Part shown: positions 1 through 9,870 of the stretch, piece by piece | How the letters are laid out: each line of letters opens with the position of its first letter | Position numbering within the stretch: position 1 is the first letter of the stretch | NCBI GenBank assembly: GCA_030374765.1 | Contig: JARGXX010000088.1 | Location: 1,922,001 to 1,986,000, forward strand | DNA from: Agarophyton chilense | Lineage: Eukaryota; Rhodophyta; Florideophyceae; Gracilariales; Gracilariaceae | Direction: 5' to 3' | Length of the DNA: 64,000 nucleotides | The notes under the pieces: model-generated | What the model saw: only the letters and a program-made list of their open reading frames with translations | The model's database searches: none | What the model was told of the DNA's origin: nothing | Made by a program: the position numbers and the translations under genes

Positions 1-314
1 ATTCTGACAGCCCCGCTCATTCGCTAACATCCTATACACATCAAAAGCTCCTTTGCATTTGTAGACTACTCTCTTTGAAAAAAATAACGCCAAGCTCGCA
101 TCCGCCCCGAACAACTCAGACCTAGGACCGGACCGATACGCTTACTATTGACGCAGCCAGCCAAGTTTTGCCTCCTGCTTCGTTGAGAGCACCGTCCTGC
201 AGCATCTGAAAAGAACCGGTTTTTGGTTTTAAATCGATCATCGCGATTATTTAAACCGGAAACCGGTATCCACATCATGCCGTATGTTTGGAATGCTTAG
301 ATTAACTCAAAACA

Positions 315-1400
315 ATGCTCTCGAGGAAAGCACTTGGCACGGCTTTGGTGAAATTCAGACGTCGTCATATTCTCGCTTTTGAAGAGATTTGTCCAAGAAC
401 TGTATGTTTAGCCCGAACATACAACTGCGTCAATATTTCAACCGCTGGTAGAAGATATGGATTCACGAGGCGGCGCTCCGACTACTGGGACCAGAAGGAT
501 ATTGACTCTTTACCACAGCATCTCCGGCCTCATTCGGATGAAACTCTTGACCTCATCCTGCGCCAGAAAGTCTACCTACTTCAAGCTAGAAGAGGATACA
601 GAGTCAACACGGATGCTCATATCCTTGCGTACTTTGCGTCCACGGCATACAGAAAGTTACCTGGCGCACGCACCAGAAGGCCACTACGAGTGCTGGATCT
701 CGGATCTGGAGTTGGTCTTGTCTCTATGCTCTTCGCAAAGGCGCACAATCCCTGTTTACTGACCTTGATCGAAAACCAAACGCAGTTGGTGCACCGCGCC
801 AGGCGAAATCTGGAATTAAACGATATCAATGGAAATGTGTTGCAACATGATCTGAAGAATGGAACGCTTCCTTCTTCTGTGCAGGGTGTGTTTGATGTTG
901 TTCTGATGAATCCGCCGTTTTACGCTCTCAATGGCAACAGGAAACCCCCTACCAATCGAGAGAAGTTTCTCTCTCACATGGAAACAAGCGCATCCTTCTC
1001 CCATTTCATTTCAGCTGCCTCAGCGGCCTGTGACCCACAAAACCATGATGCGTTTGTGGCCGTTATTCATGATGTACAAGAGCTTACACGCATTCGAAAG
1101 GCCATAGTACGTTCCCGATTACACATACATGAGCATCAATTTTTATGCCATGTTCCTGGAAACGCACCCTCTAGGGTCCTATTGGACCTTAAACCACAGA
1201 TTGCCGCACAGATCTCGGCCCAACCTACTCTGGACAACGGAACAAACCCACCAGAACCCAAACCGACCACTGCTATTAGAAAGCAAATCATTCTTCATCC
1301 AGGTGGAACCAATTACAAGGCGTATAATCCAGACATAGAACGATTCTTTGAAGATCTTCCGAGATCAAAATTAAGCATAGGACGAATCAAACAATACTGA
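315..1400 (+). CDS. TrmN6-like N6-adenine methyltransferase
   Basis: A 361-residue frame with an AdoMet-dependent methyltransferase fold of the COG4123/TrmN6 type, the bacterial family that methylates N6 of A37 in tRNA-Val. Visible motifs are the AdoMet glycine loop VLDLGSGVG at residues 126-134 and the amino-methyltransferase signature NPPF at 199-202, followed by the family's spacing to a conserved H-x-E-T-like segment (SHMETSASF). A TDAHILAYFA segment before motif I matches the family's usual TDA(V)LLAAFA. About 100 residues precede the catalytic domain and are rich in Arg and Ser, consistent with an organelle leader (inference). The start is the first ATG of the frame. The substrate in a eukaryote is not known from sequence; an organellar tRNA or rRNA is plausible. 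The family is well supported, the exact target is not. Confidence 0.82.
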   Translation: MLSRKALGTALVKFRRRHILAFEEICPRTVCLARTYNCVNISTAGRRYGFTRRRSDYWDQKDIDSLPQHLRPHSDETLDLILRQKVYLLQARRGYRVNTDAHILAYFASTAYRKLPGARTRRPLRVLDLGSGVGLVSMLFAKAHNPCLLTLIENQTQLVHRARRNLELNDINGNVLQHDLKNGTLPSSVQGVFDVVLMNPPFYALNGNRKPPTNREKFLSHMETSASFSHFISAASAACDPQNHDAFVAVIHDVQELTRIRKAIVRSRLHIHEHQFLCHVPGNAPSRVLLDLKPQIAAQISAQPTLDNGTNPPEPKPTTAIRKQIILHPGGTNYKAYNPDIERFFEDLPRSKLSIGRIKQY

Positions 1401-1986
1401 GAATCTAGGGTGATTCTCTCGTTACCCTTCCTAGAGTCATTCTTAACAGATGTTCGGCGATAGCCAACACCAGGGAAGCCTAAATGGTTGTGTAATTTGA
1501 GAAAACCTGGGTTATTACCAGTTCCTCATGGGTGATGGACGGTATCTTTGCGAAGAGCGCTGCCCAAATGCCTGTGTAACAGCTCAGATTAGTTTCAACA
1601 AATGAAACCATAATAAGCACCCCGCAAAACAACAAGCAGCGTGATTTCGCTCTGCCTGGTCATACCACCAACGAACAAAATGACACAATGTTTTGGAAGA
1701 CCAAAACATCCGTCGACAAAAGTACTCCGTATCTCAATTCGGGCTGTTTCCGAATACGGCCCCATCCTCAATCTTAAAAATGCACCTGACAAAAAAGAAT
1801 TCTCCCACATGAAGTCCCAGTGCCCTTTTTTGTTCTCGTAAACATAAGAAGAACACAAAAGAAAAGACACAAATAGTCGAGACACTTATTTCCTTGATCC
1901 AAATGTATAAAACGAGTATCTGCGGATATGTTATACTTCGTGAAATCAATACGGACTGCATCTGTTGGTGATTCGATCGAAGTCAC
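1401..1986. other. Intergenic, no gene seen
   Basis: Convergent 3' spacer between the methyltransferase and the Nudix gene. Short frames exist on both strands but show no family motif or plausible composition. Confidence 0.5.
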
Positions 1987-2655
1987 TTAGTGATCTTTAA
2001 AGATACTTTTGCCTAGATCCCTAAGGTTAATGTTGTCCAGTTCGATAAGAAACCATCTAGTAAACATTTCTTCACCTTTTTTTGCTTCTCGAAGAACCTC
2101 ATCGATGGACCACCATCTGGTCTCATGTACTTCTTCTGGATCAACAACAGCCTTACCATGTACTTCTTCGTTGTAACGAGCCCCAAACAGCGTCGTGAAC
2201 ATATAGTCTCTCACGCCGGCCTTTGGGTATGCTTGTTTTGAGAGATATGGAGAGCGAACAGCAACCAGATCTTCTTTTGTGAACTTCAAGTTTAGCTCTT
2301 CAGCAAGACCACGGAGAGAAGCGGTGGAATAATCCTCTCCTGATGACAGATGTTCAGCAACCGACACATCCCAAAGTCCAGCGCCCACTTTCTTCTGCAA
2401 CGATCTCCGCTGCAGAAGGACTTGGAGTGAGTCCAAGCCCGATGTGGACATGCGAAAGAGGAGAACATGGGTAGATCGGTGGAGGAGACCCATTTGGTGA
2501 CACTCCTTGCGTAAAGCGACGGAAATCGGTTGGTTTTGCTCGTCTACGACATCGAACTGTTCGTCAAGTGCGTCTGCTACCATTTTTGTAGTAGGTCTGT
2601 CAAGATGACGGGCGTCCACAGTATTCGCATTTCCTTTTAAGTCAAAAATAGGCAA
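1987..2655 (-). CDS. Nudix hydrolase, IPP-isomerase-like subgroup
   Basis: A 222-residue frame holding one Nudix fold. The segment LWDVSVAEHLSSGEDY followed by the helix RGLAEELNL (about residues 95-125) corresponds to the Nudix box GX5EX7REUXEEXGU. The first Gly and the Glu after Arg are replaced (RG in place of RE), while the metal-binding EE pair is kept. This RGLxEEL form is typical of plant and algal Nudix proteins annotated as isopentenyl-diphosphate isomerase-like or NUDX3-like. They hydrolyse a nucleoside diphosphate linked to another moiety; the substrate is not readable here. A DEQNQPI segment near residue 40 fits the usual N-terminal strand (VDEQDRPIG in relatives). No organelle leader is obvious. 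It converges on the methyltransferase gene. Confidence 0.8.
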   Translation of the reverse strand: MPIFDLKGNANTVDARHLDRPTTKMVADALDEQFDVVDEQNQPISVALRKECHQMGLLHRSTHVLLFRMSTSGLDSLQVLLQRRSLQKKVGAGLWDVSVAEHLSSGEDYSTASLRGLAEELNLKFTKEDLVAVRSPYLSKQAYPKAGVRDYMFTTLFGARYNEEVHGKAVVDPEEVHETRWWSIDEVLREAKKGEEMFTRWFLIELDNINLRDLGKSIFKDH

Positions 2656-3314
2656 TAGTAACGACGACGAGGGAGATAGGAATCAGATTTCGCGTGTACG
2701 ACAATCAGATGTCATTATGATGTGTGTAGGCGACATCTCGAGTGCCTGACGCGGTGGGCTACACTTGACAGTGAAAGTAAATTAGATCGGGAGCCGCTCG
2801 TAGCCACAAAATCCCGCGATAACTGAGGAAGAGAATAAGTAACTCGACTTGAGTTCGTTGTCGATCTCTCTGACTTTGAGCTATGATATTTCACTGTAAT
2901 AGAGCTTATGAAGAAGGAAAAATTGGTAAAAGGAGCATTTGTGAGTGCTAATTTGAGCGTAAGACATGTAAATACGCACAACACACTTAGCCGTCGGCCA
3001 GTCAAATCATGAGTACAACACCAGCCCCTCAATCGCTTTGAAAGCCCTTTTGCTCGTTTATGCAGCACGTAAAAAATGATAGATCTACATCAGATCTTAC
3101 TTAGTCTCATTCACCCCGTTTAATCTCAGTTCCTATAGCCAAGATTAATGTTTCTAGTTCTTTCGGTTCCATCTCCAATAGCTGCCGTAATAAGGTATGT
3201 AGATGTTGCGAAATGCTAATATTATAAAACGCAATATTTATAGCTGTGACCTTCTCTCTCTCTCTCTTTACGGGCACCTTTGTCTAATTCCTACGTAGTG
3301 CAGAGCGTTCTTTG
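2656..3314. other. Intergenic, no gene seen
   Basis: Upstream region of the Nudix gene. It holds a short (CT)n run near 3250-3266 and no convincing coding frame. Confidence 0.4.
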
Positions 3315-4670
3315 TCAAAAAAAACGTTCCCTCACTAGGAAGACCAGCATTTTTTCTGGCCACTTCTTGATGATTTCGTCTACCGCTAGGCCTTGACGTT
3401 CTTGCACAGGGGGCAAACATATTCTTCTTGACATAGTTCTCGACGGGCATCTTAAGACATAATGATCTACATCATTGAGCACCCCCGGCCTACAGGTACA
3501 ATAGAGCCTTTTCTTCTGTAAGTACGACCCCAATGGATGCAAGCACGGTTTGTGAACGACTACAAGTTGCGATAAAGCGACGTTTGCCTCTCGTAGAGAA
3601 ACAATGTTTTCCAGTCCTTCTGGAGTGTTTTCTATTAATGGGGACTTCTTTTCCTTCGTTATGACTCTTCTCTTCACATCCGCAAAATCAACTGGAACGG
3701 CGACTTGATCTTGCATAGAAATATTCAGAGCTTCTTTTGCTAGGTTATCCACCATATCATTTCAAGGGATACCACAATGGCTTGGAATCCAAACCATATC
3801 AACGGTACAGTACTTTCCAATTTCAGAAAGGCTGATAGATACTTGCTGTAGAGAATACGATTGATGTCGGGCAACTCCTCTGAGATTATCCAATATGCTG
3901 TGAGAGTCGGTAACAATTCTTATATTTCCAATCCATCCCTCCCTAACGCGTATCAGAACAACTTGCAACGCTTTTTTCAAATCCTTTATCTCAGTAAAAA
4001 AGGAGCACGTTTCAACTCCTGCCGGGAACATTCCTTTTTGCGGTTTTTTATCATCGTTCCACCAAATTGCAAACGCACTCCCTCCTACTTCAGTAATTTC
4101 TAGAGTTTTCCAGCTTAGTTCGTGTCCATCTGCATCAACAAGATTTCGGTGGTTTTCAGATATAGAATAGGCCATAACGAACCCGTCGTCGTAATGAATC
4201 GAAATATCCGGTAACCTTCCGTGTTTCTTGTAAACGTTCTGTACTGTTTTTGAGTAGTTACCACTTTTCCGTAAGTATTCTATATACCCTGTGTACCATC
4301 CCTCATTCCATTCGACAGCTGCTCGTAATGGTTTCTTGATTTCAAGCCAATTTGGGCGCCCAACAGAACCATCGCTCCATATTTCACAGTCTGCTTTCCG
4401 CAAGCTTCGTAGCATACTTTAAGCTTGCTGACGTTGAAAATCGATATTATCTTTCTTTGTGCAGCTGGCGTAGTGAAAGCAAATACTTTCGGAATTGTGA
4501 ATCACGATCGGTACAGGCAATGGTTCTCTTGGTAGCATAAGTAGCCCGCAAGTAGCCAGTTGATGTTCGGCTGCCTTTTTGAAAGTACTTCTTGCTTTTC
4601 GAATGCGAGTTAACGACTCTTTCTTCACAGCCAGAGCGATCGGTGATAAACTGTGACCTTCTAATGACAT
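3315..4670 (-). pseudogene. Non-LTR retrotransposon RNase H remnant
   Basis: One continuous minus-strand frame is interrupted by two stops, TAA at 4421-4419 and TGA at 3764-3762. The middle part is a type I RNase H domain as carried by non-LTR retrotransposons: SDGS (first Asp), FFTEIKDL (Glu), VTDSHSIL (Asp) and the WIPSHCGIP...VDNLAKEA strand-helix. The TGA sits exactly where relatives have the Gly of GIPGN, so it is a one-base GGA-to-TGA nonsense change. After RNase H a Cys/His cluster (CTC...DVDHYVLRCP) matches the C-terminal zinc-knuckle-like tail of such elements. No reverse transcriptase domain is seen upstream, so this is a 5'-truncated relic. A captured stand-alone RNase H gene is the alternative. 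Confidence 0.75.
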
Positions 4671-5340
4671 AGTGCATCTTTCTTCAAAAGCAGAAAAACT
4701 ATAGGTGCATTGAATTAGAAACGGCTTTGGAACTGCACTTCCAGCTATGAGTTACACGTTTTTGAAAGTAGTAAAGACGTTTGTCTAGTATAAATGGCAC
4801 ACATATCTTCTTTGCATTATGTTTAGATACATGAGAGGGTGCAAACACAAGTTGTATCTATCGAGCGAAGTTAAAAAACCGTCTGATGGCTGCAAAGCGT
4901 TTATCGACTCCACAAAAGTGACGATTAGCCGCTCACGTGGACACCTCTCATTACAAATAATCTTCCTTTTAGAAAATAGCTATTCTACAGTCTATTATGT
5001 ACAATCTTAAAGATCTCTAATCGTCTGATGGTCATTTTTCACAACCTTGAGACAGTGCGACGGCATAAAACCTTTCTGTATAACAGTAGATTGTCCTAGT
5101 GGTTCCTGTTAATAACCGTGCCCCTCATGCAATGCAAAAGCGCAGTACGACAGATACATCATTACGTGTACACTGCGCCTTGCTCCGTAACTTGCACTGA
5201 AACAAGGAAAATGCACGGCCGTCGACAGTAGTCACACCCACCATCAGAGAGGCCAAGGAAGAGAGGTTCCAGCGCTCCAGTTCCAACACTATAGCACTCG
5301 CCTATATATGTGCACCACCGCAGAGCCCCTTTGAGCTGTC
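4671..5340. other. Intergenic with possible copia scrap
   Basis: Mostly featureless. A plus frame at 4819-5010 begins FRYMRGCKHKLYLSS, which resembles the RYLRGT segment before the RNase H domain of Ty1/copia polyproteins, followed by AFIDS where relatives have a D-S-D motif. The similarity is too short to assign with confidence. Confidence 0.3.
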
Positions 5341-5800
5341 TTGCGCCTAACTTCCGGAGGAATCCTCCACCTCCGGCCTCCGCGCATCTTAGCTTTCGGC
5401 CTTTGGGTGCATCGTCGACATACGACTGTCGCGCTTCCTAAGCATTCGGCTTCGACGCATCTTAGCTTTCGGCCTCCGTGCATCCTCGGCGTTCAGCCTC
5501 TGCGCCTTGTCGACCTACTACTGCCGAGCATCTTTGGCCTCTGGCCTCTGCGCATGATCCGCCTTTTGTCTCTGCGATTTATCAACCTAATACTACCACT
5601 CTTCTTCGGCCTTTCGGCCTCCACACTTTGGAAGCGCTTTTGGTTTCAATTCATCCTCGGCCTCCGGCTTCTGCGCTTCATCGACTTATGATTTTCGCCT
5701 TTCATCGACCTACGACTTTCAAGCTTTATCAACCTTCTTGCCTCCGCACTCCGTAAGACCTTTCGGCCTCCATGCTTCATCAATCTAGGGCTTTAGTGTA
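5341..5800 (+). repeat. Degenerate tandem repeat, TTCGGCCTC motif
   Basis: About ten irregular copies of a motif near TTCGGCCTCCGCGCATC alternating with TTCATCGACCTACGACT-like segments. Spacing varies from roughly 40 to 60 bases. The open frames across it (for example 5341-5691) are repetitive and low in complexity and are probably a by-product of the repeat. It directly precedes retroelement-like DNA. Confidence 0.6.
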
Positions 5801-6736
5801 GAGCAACGCCCAGTTAGGGGATACTTGAAGATGCAACTCATAGAATGAGGATTGAACCCTCCGAGGGTTATGATTATGATCCCCTCTAAGGTGTGCTGAG
5901 GTGGCACTGTTTTCTGGTTAGTATTCCCCTATAAGGGAAAATTCGGATGGCCCATGGTTGGATTGGCCCCGTGATACACGTGGCTTAATTTTGGCACCGG
6001 TTTTCGGATATTTGTTAGAACGTTGGATTTTTGGGCCCTGACAGTTGGATCTCCACGTGTATGGCCCTGAGCAGGTGTGCACTATTGTAGAGTTTAGTTA
6101 GTGGGCCCTACTTAGGGAGAGAAGATCTGACAGTCCGAAGCTCAAAGTAAATGGGAACCAAGGTTGGTCTTCGATACCTTTAGAGGTTCTTCGTCGCCAT
6201 CGTTTCGGCCTTACAACCCGGAACGGGCTCTGGTTAGCAACGCCTGCGTAGGGACACGACTCCACTTGGAGAGTGCCCACGTTTGGGTTCCGTGCAACCA
6301 CCCCCTTGGGACCGCTCAGACGACCTGCGTGCACGATACCCCGTCGGGGTTCTGCTTACTTGTTGCGTGCTTTTTGTGTTTCCTTTCGAGGACAGGTTTT
6401 CGCCCCTGTCTTGGGTTTGTTTTGTTGTTTCGCCCCTTTTCTGGTTCTCGGGTCCGGTGCCTGTTAGTGCCCGACCCTCGCCCCGTTTTTCCTCTTCGCC
6501 GGATTTTCCCCCATTCTTTGGGATACCCATACCCATTCCCGATCCAACGGTTTCTGCCCCTCACCTCCGTCGGTACTGCCGGAATCCCCCGCGGGAGTTA
6601 CACCCCACACTACGGGTGGAACGGAGGGCTCTGTCTCTGAGTCTGCCTCCCCCAGGGAGCAAGGCTTCGAACACCTTGAGAGCACTTCCCGTCGCCGGGT
6701 TTTGCTCCACATTTAGCACATCGTCGGCTTTCAGTC
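5801..6736. other. GC-rich stretch upstream of LTR, no gene seen
   Basis: Several overlapping short frames on both strands (6164-6792 region) read as Pro/Arg/Phe-rich composition without motifs. It may be leftover LTR or leader sequence of an older element, but no boundary could be recognised. Confidence 0.3.
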
Positions 6737-7372
6737 TGTTTCGTAAAGTGGCAGAAGGTTTGACCTTTGAGGTTGTCGATATACTACACTGACCTTGTAG
6801 GTGATGGATGCGAGGGATCATCGGTCATGCAGCTCCGGGCGAGCTACCATCTAGATGTTTTCAGCCCCGTGTAGTGTTGACATGTACCTTCTGGTTGAGT
6901 AATTGTTAGTGATAGGAATTATAATTATGCTTATTTTAGTATAGTAGTTGAGTGACCACCTGGCACTGTAGCCAGTGCTGGCCAGGTCTCTGACACTAGG
7001 TCAGAGACCGTGCCTTGCTGGCACCTCTCGGGTGATCTGAAGAGTGCAGTCCACTGCATATAGGGAACTGCACCTCCCCCATCCTTATATGATAATGGCA
7101 GGCATTACTTGGGTCACGACTATACCTTTTGGTTTATTGTTTCTCAACTACCACACAGGCTTTCACGCGCGTCGACGCCTACCATTGTTTACCTACACGG
7201 TATAGGCTAGTCGCCCCGCCGTTTGCCCTTGCGGGTTTTTGCAGTGCCCTGTTACCATCTAGGTTTAATACGTCTACTTTCTAAGGTTGAGCGTCAACAA
7301 GCTCCCTACGGTTGAGCGTCACTACGCTCCCGAGACAAGACAGTAGCATACCCCAGAGGTGATTGTACGACA
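6737..7372 (+). mobile_element. 5' LTR of a retrotransposon (family C)
   Basis: A 636-base block begins TG and ends ACGACA. It matches, in opposite orientation, a 634-base block at 31598-32231 that begins TGTCGTA and ends TACGACA; the sequences diverge exactly outside these ends. Ends with TG...CA and an inverted TGTCGTA/TACGACA pair are the signature of an LTR. It contains several TATA-like and hairpin segments. It is followed after three bases by a possible primer-binding site and then by a gag-like frame, so this copy reads as a 5' LTR. Confidence 0.75.
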
Positions 7373-7375
7373 TTT

Positions 7376-7391
7376 TGGTCTCACGACTTAG
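7376..7391 (+). other. Possible tRNA primer-binding site
   Basis: TGGTCTCACGACTTAG starts three bases after the LTR end. Primer sites of LTR elements begin TGG, the complement of tRNA CCA ends. The matching tRNA was not identified. Confidence 0.4.
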
Positions 7392-7519
7392 AAAGAATTT
7401 TTAGGTTTCGTCTTACCTTCACAGTTCACACGAGATTCCGAGAAGGATTGGACGCCCGTACACCTATTTGGTTTCAGGAAATACCGCAAAGCAATACAGG
7501 ATACCACTATTGGTCACAA

Positions 7520-8107
7520 ATGGAACGACCTAAAAGGAATACGCGTGGTGCCAGCGCCCCGCCAAGCGATAAAGGTCTTAAAGGAGCCCTATTGCCTCAA
7601 CCGATTGTGGTGAATCACGAGGAACTGCTCCGGCACCCTCGAGACAAAACCGGAAAGGTACATGGTCCGCCGCCTATGGCAACGGAACCTCAAAGGGAAC
7701 TACCAATTGAGGTAGCAGCGGAGGAGCGTTGGCTTCAGCTCGAAGAGCGAGCGAAAGCGCTCGTCACCCTCGCGGTCGAGGATGCATTAACCGTAAAGGA
7801 GAAGTCGGATACCCGGATGGTTCCGCCCTCAATGGACGTCGATGCAATTACCCGTATTGTAGTTGACCGAGCAGCTCAAGAGCTATCGGACAGAATACCT
7901 CAAATGGTGAAACAGTATCTCTTTACAGATGCTAGGGAGCATGTGTACCGCGCTGTGCAGGACGTTTGGGTTTCCGAGGGATTCGCAGAATCCCGACCTA
8001 CACAGGTGAACATCGCAAATCGCATACCAAAAGGGTTCCAAATGGGTCATTCCACACATTCCAAACACTTACCTACTGATAGTGAGTACCTACTTGCAGA
8101 AGGATGA
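7520..8107 (+). CDS. Gag-like protein of the family C retroelement
   Basis: A frame of 195 residues starts at the first ATG (MERPKRNTRG) downstream of the LTR and primer site; the frame stays open upstream to a TTG at 7448 but has no earlier ATG. The protein has a basic N terminus, a charged helical middle and repeated V-D-R-A-A-x-E helices. It has no zinc knuckle or other domain I recognise. The assignment as gag rests on position only. The element appears to stop here, since an antisense frame starts within the last 60 bases, so the rest of the element is missing. Confidence 0.4.
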   Translation: MERPKRNTRGASAPPSDKGLKGALLPQPIVVNHEELLRHPRDKTGKVHGPPPMATEPQRELPIEVAAEERWLQLEERAKALVTLAVEDALTVKEKSDTRMVPPSMDVDAITRIVVDRAAQELSDRIPQMVKQYLFTDAREHVYRAVQDVWVSEGFAESRPTQVNIANRIPKGFQMGHSTHSKHLPTDSEYLLAEG

Positions 8108-8541
8108 TGGGCCAATTCGACGCCCAGTTTCTGTAGAAGACGAGCAATTGAGCTGATAAAAGCCTCACTGGACGAAACATGGTGATTGAATAATATATCA
8201 GGTGAATAGTCTCCTCTAATAAGATTCACGAGCTGATTCCCGGCGATATCGGGTAGATCGGCCAAATAACTCCGATTAGTGTCCAACAGAGTCTTCTGAG
8301 ATGAATGACAGATCACCAGTGAACGTCCAAACATATTGCCTGCACCACCGGACATGTTGCGAACAGTTGGAGACGTCGCAAAATTAACACCCGGTATTGG
8401 AGAGGGAATCGAGGATCCTGCAGGTAGAAATAGAAGCCTTCTGTTGGCTGGTGTCTGCAATGGTGTGTGAGAAGTAGACAGTTGATCACCAGATGTATTC
8501 GATTGGTCCCTTGCGGATTCTTGAGATCTAGTAATAACCAT
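8047..8541 (-). CDS. Hypothetical protein, gag-like N terminus
   Basis: A 164-residue frame starting MVITRSQES. Many plant and algal retrotransposon gag proteins begin with a very similar M-V-x-T-R-S-Q, which is the only clue. The rest is Ser/Pro-rich and then helical, with no motif I recognise. Its 3' end overlaps antisense the end of the gag-like frame on the other strand. It could be the 5' end of another truncated retroelement. Confidence 0.35.
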   Translation of the reverse strand: MVITRSQESARDQSNTSGDQLSTSHTPLQTPANRRLLFLPAGSSIPSPIPGVNFATSPTVRNMSGGAGNMFGRSLVICHSSQKTLLDTNRSYLADLPDIAGNQLVNLIRGDYSPDILFNHHVSSSEAFISSIARLLQKLGVELAHHPSASRYSLSVGKCLECVE

Positions 8542-8748
8542 GAGTTATAATATGAATATTTATCAAGATTGCTTGTAATTTTGTAGCTCTCGTGCAAAGA
8601 ATAAAGTACTTTTGCTAAAAAAAAGTGTTTTTCTTTATAACAAAGCACTTTTTACTCAAATAGACTTTTTCTTATTCCTAAGAGTAGAACGATGACGGCG
8701 GCGTTGAAGATGACCCCTGAGTTCGTGAGCTTCAGTAAATGAAATGTT

Positions 8749-9246
8749 TCAAACGCGGCAGTGAATATCTTCACGCGTATAGTTGATCCGGCGAAGCTTG
8801 CGTTGGTTACCTTTTCCTTTCTGATGCGATTCCAGCTGCGGAATAGTGCGAACAGAAATGTTACAAACAGCACAACGCTTAAACGCACGTTTCCTCGGTG
8901 GGGGCTTCTTTTTACGACGCTTTGCTAGATTAGAGACGCAGAGAATGTGTCGAGATTGCCTCTCAGAGAGAACCTCTTTAGAAGGAAAACGAGTGGTGGA
9001 AGGCGTATGTGTAGTAACAGGAGGGCTTTCGGTGTTGCTGGTTTGTTGCGAACTTCAGTCACTTAAGCTTTCGTCAGCTTCAACCGCTTCGTGTTCGATA
9101 ACACTCGGTACGCGCGCGGAATAGCTATTTCGCTTGTTATTTTTATTTCGGTTGTTATCGCGCACGTGCTCGACTCCAGAATCAGACGAATATTCGGAAG
9201 ATGATTGAGACCTTGGCACTGTTTGTAAGAAAGAATCGGTTGGAAT
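8749..9246 (-). pseudogene. U1-type C2H2 zinc-finger frame with one stop
   Basis: A minus-strand frame is open from 9246 to 9058, has TGA at 9057-9055, then stays open to TGA at 8751-8749. The first part is acidic and Ser-rich (SQSSSEYSSDSG...EADESLSD). The second part is Lys/Arg-rich (KRRKKKPPPRKR) and leads into CAVCNISVRTIPQLESHQKGKG, which fits the CxxC...L..H..GK pattern of U1-like C2H2 zinc fingers (RNA/DNA binding), with the final His degenerate. Serine-rich acidic plus basic plus finger suggests a nuclear protein. No ATG starts the frame, so it is either a decayed gene or an exon pair with a small intron around the TGA (an AG lies just after it). Confidence 0.45.
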
Positions 9247-9870
9247 TTATTACACACAATACCCAAAAGTAGTTAAAAAACCTTACTTATTACTGGCTCA
9301 CTCTTGGATTGATAAATTTTTTTTAACGTTATCGATTGTATCACCTCCGACAATTAGCAACAACGGGTGCAGAGTAGCCAGAAGTGAGTGACAGAACAGT
9401 ACCACAAAAGGAAAAATCCAGAAAATATTCCACGTTTTCACTTCAAATCCACTTCTCGGGGTTTCAAGCTTGAAAGATCGGAGTTGATGTGACGCAACGC
9501 GCCGGGCCCTTATTGAGGACAAGTAGCCACCCTCCTCCGACCTCCTTACACTAAGCAGTGACGACGCCGTAATAGCTGGCATACTGCCAGGATGGAATAC
9601 CGTGCACGGCGCTAGGTGTCATACGTGTGGCAATGGCCGGCAGCTAGTTCGTGTGGTTGGCACCATACAGTGCTCTGCACTGCTGCCTTGTAATTTTTAA
9701 TTGTATTTATTAGTTGTGATCTATCGTAATGGCTACCTGCTAAGCGGCCGGCGGTACTTGAGCGCCGGGTCGCCGGGGGCTAGACCGAAGTAAAGTCGAA
9801 AAGTTGAGAGACGCCTCCGAACTACTAGTTCGTGTCTTGAGACTATAGGGTTATCAGACCTTCGTTCCCA
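9247..9870. other. Intergenic, no gene seen
   Basis: A minus frame at 9298-9582 has no motif. From about 9590 the sequence becomes GC-rich and runs into the hairpin array. Confidence 0.35.

Noticed and set aside
6164-6821. Overlapping ORFs on both strands
   Set aside because: No motif, mirror-image composition on the two strands, and adjacent to an LTR.
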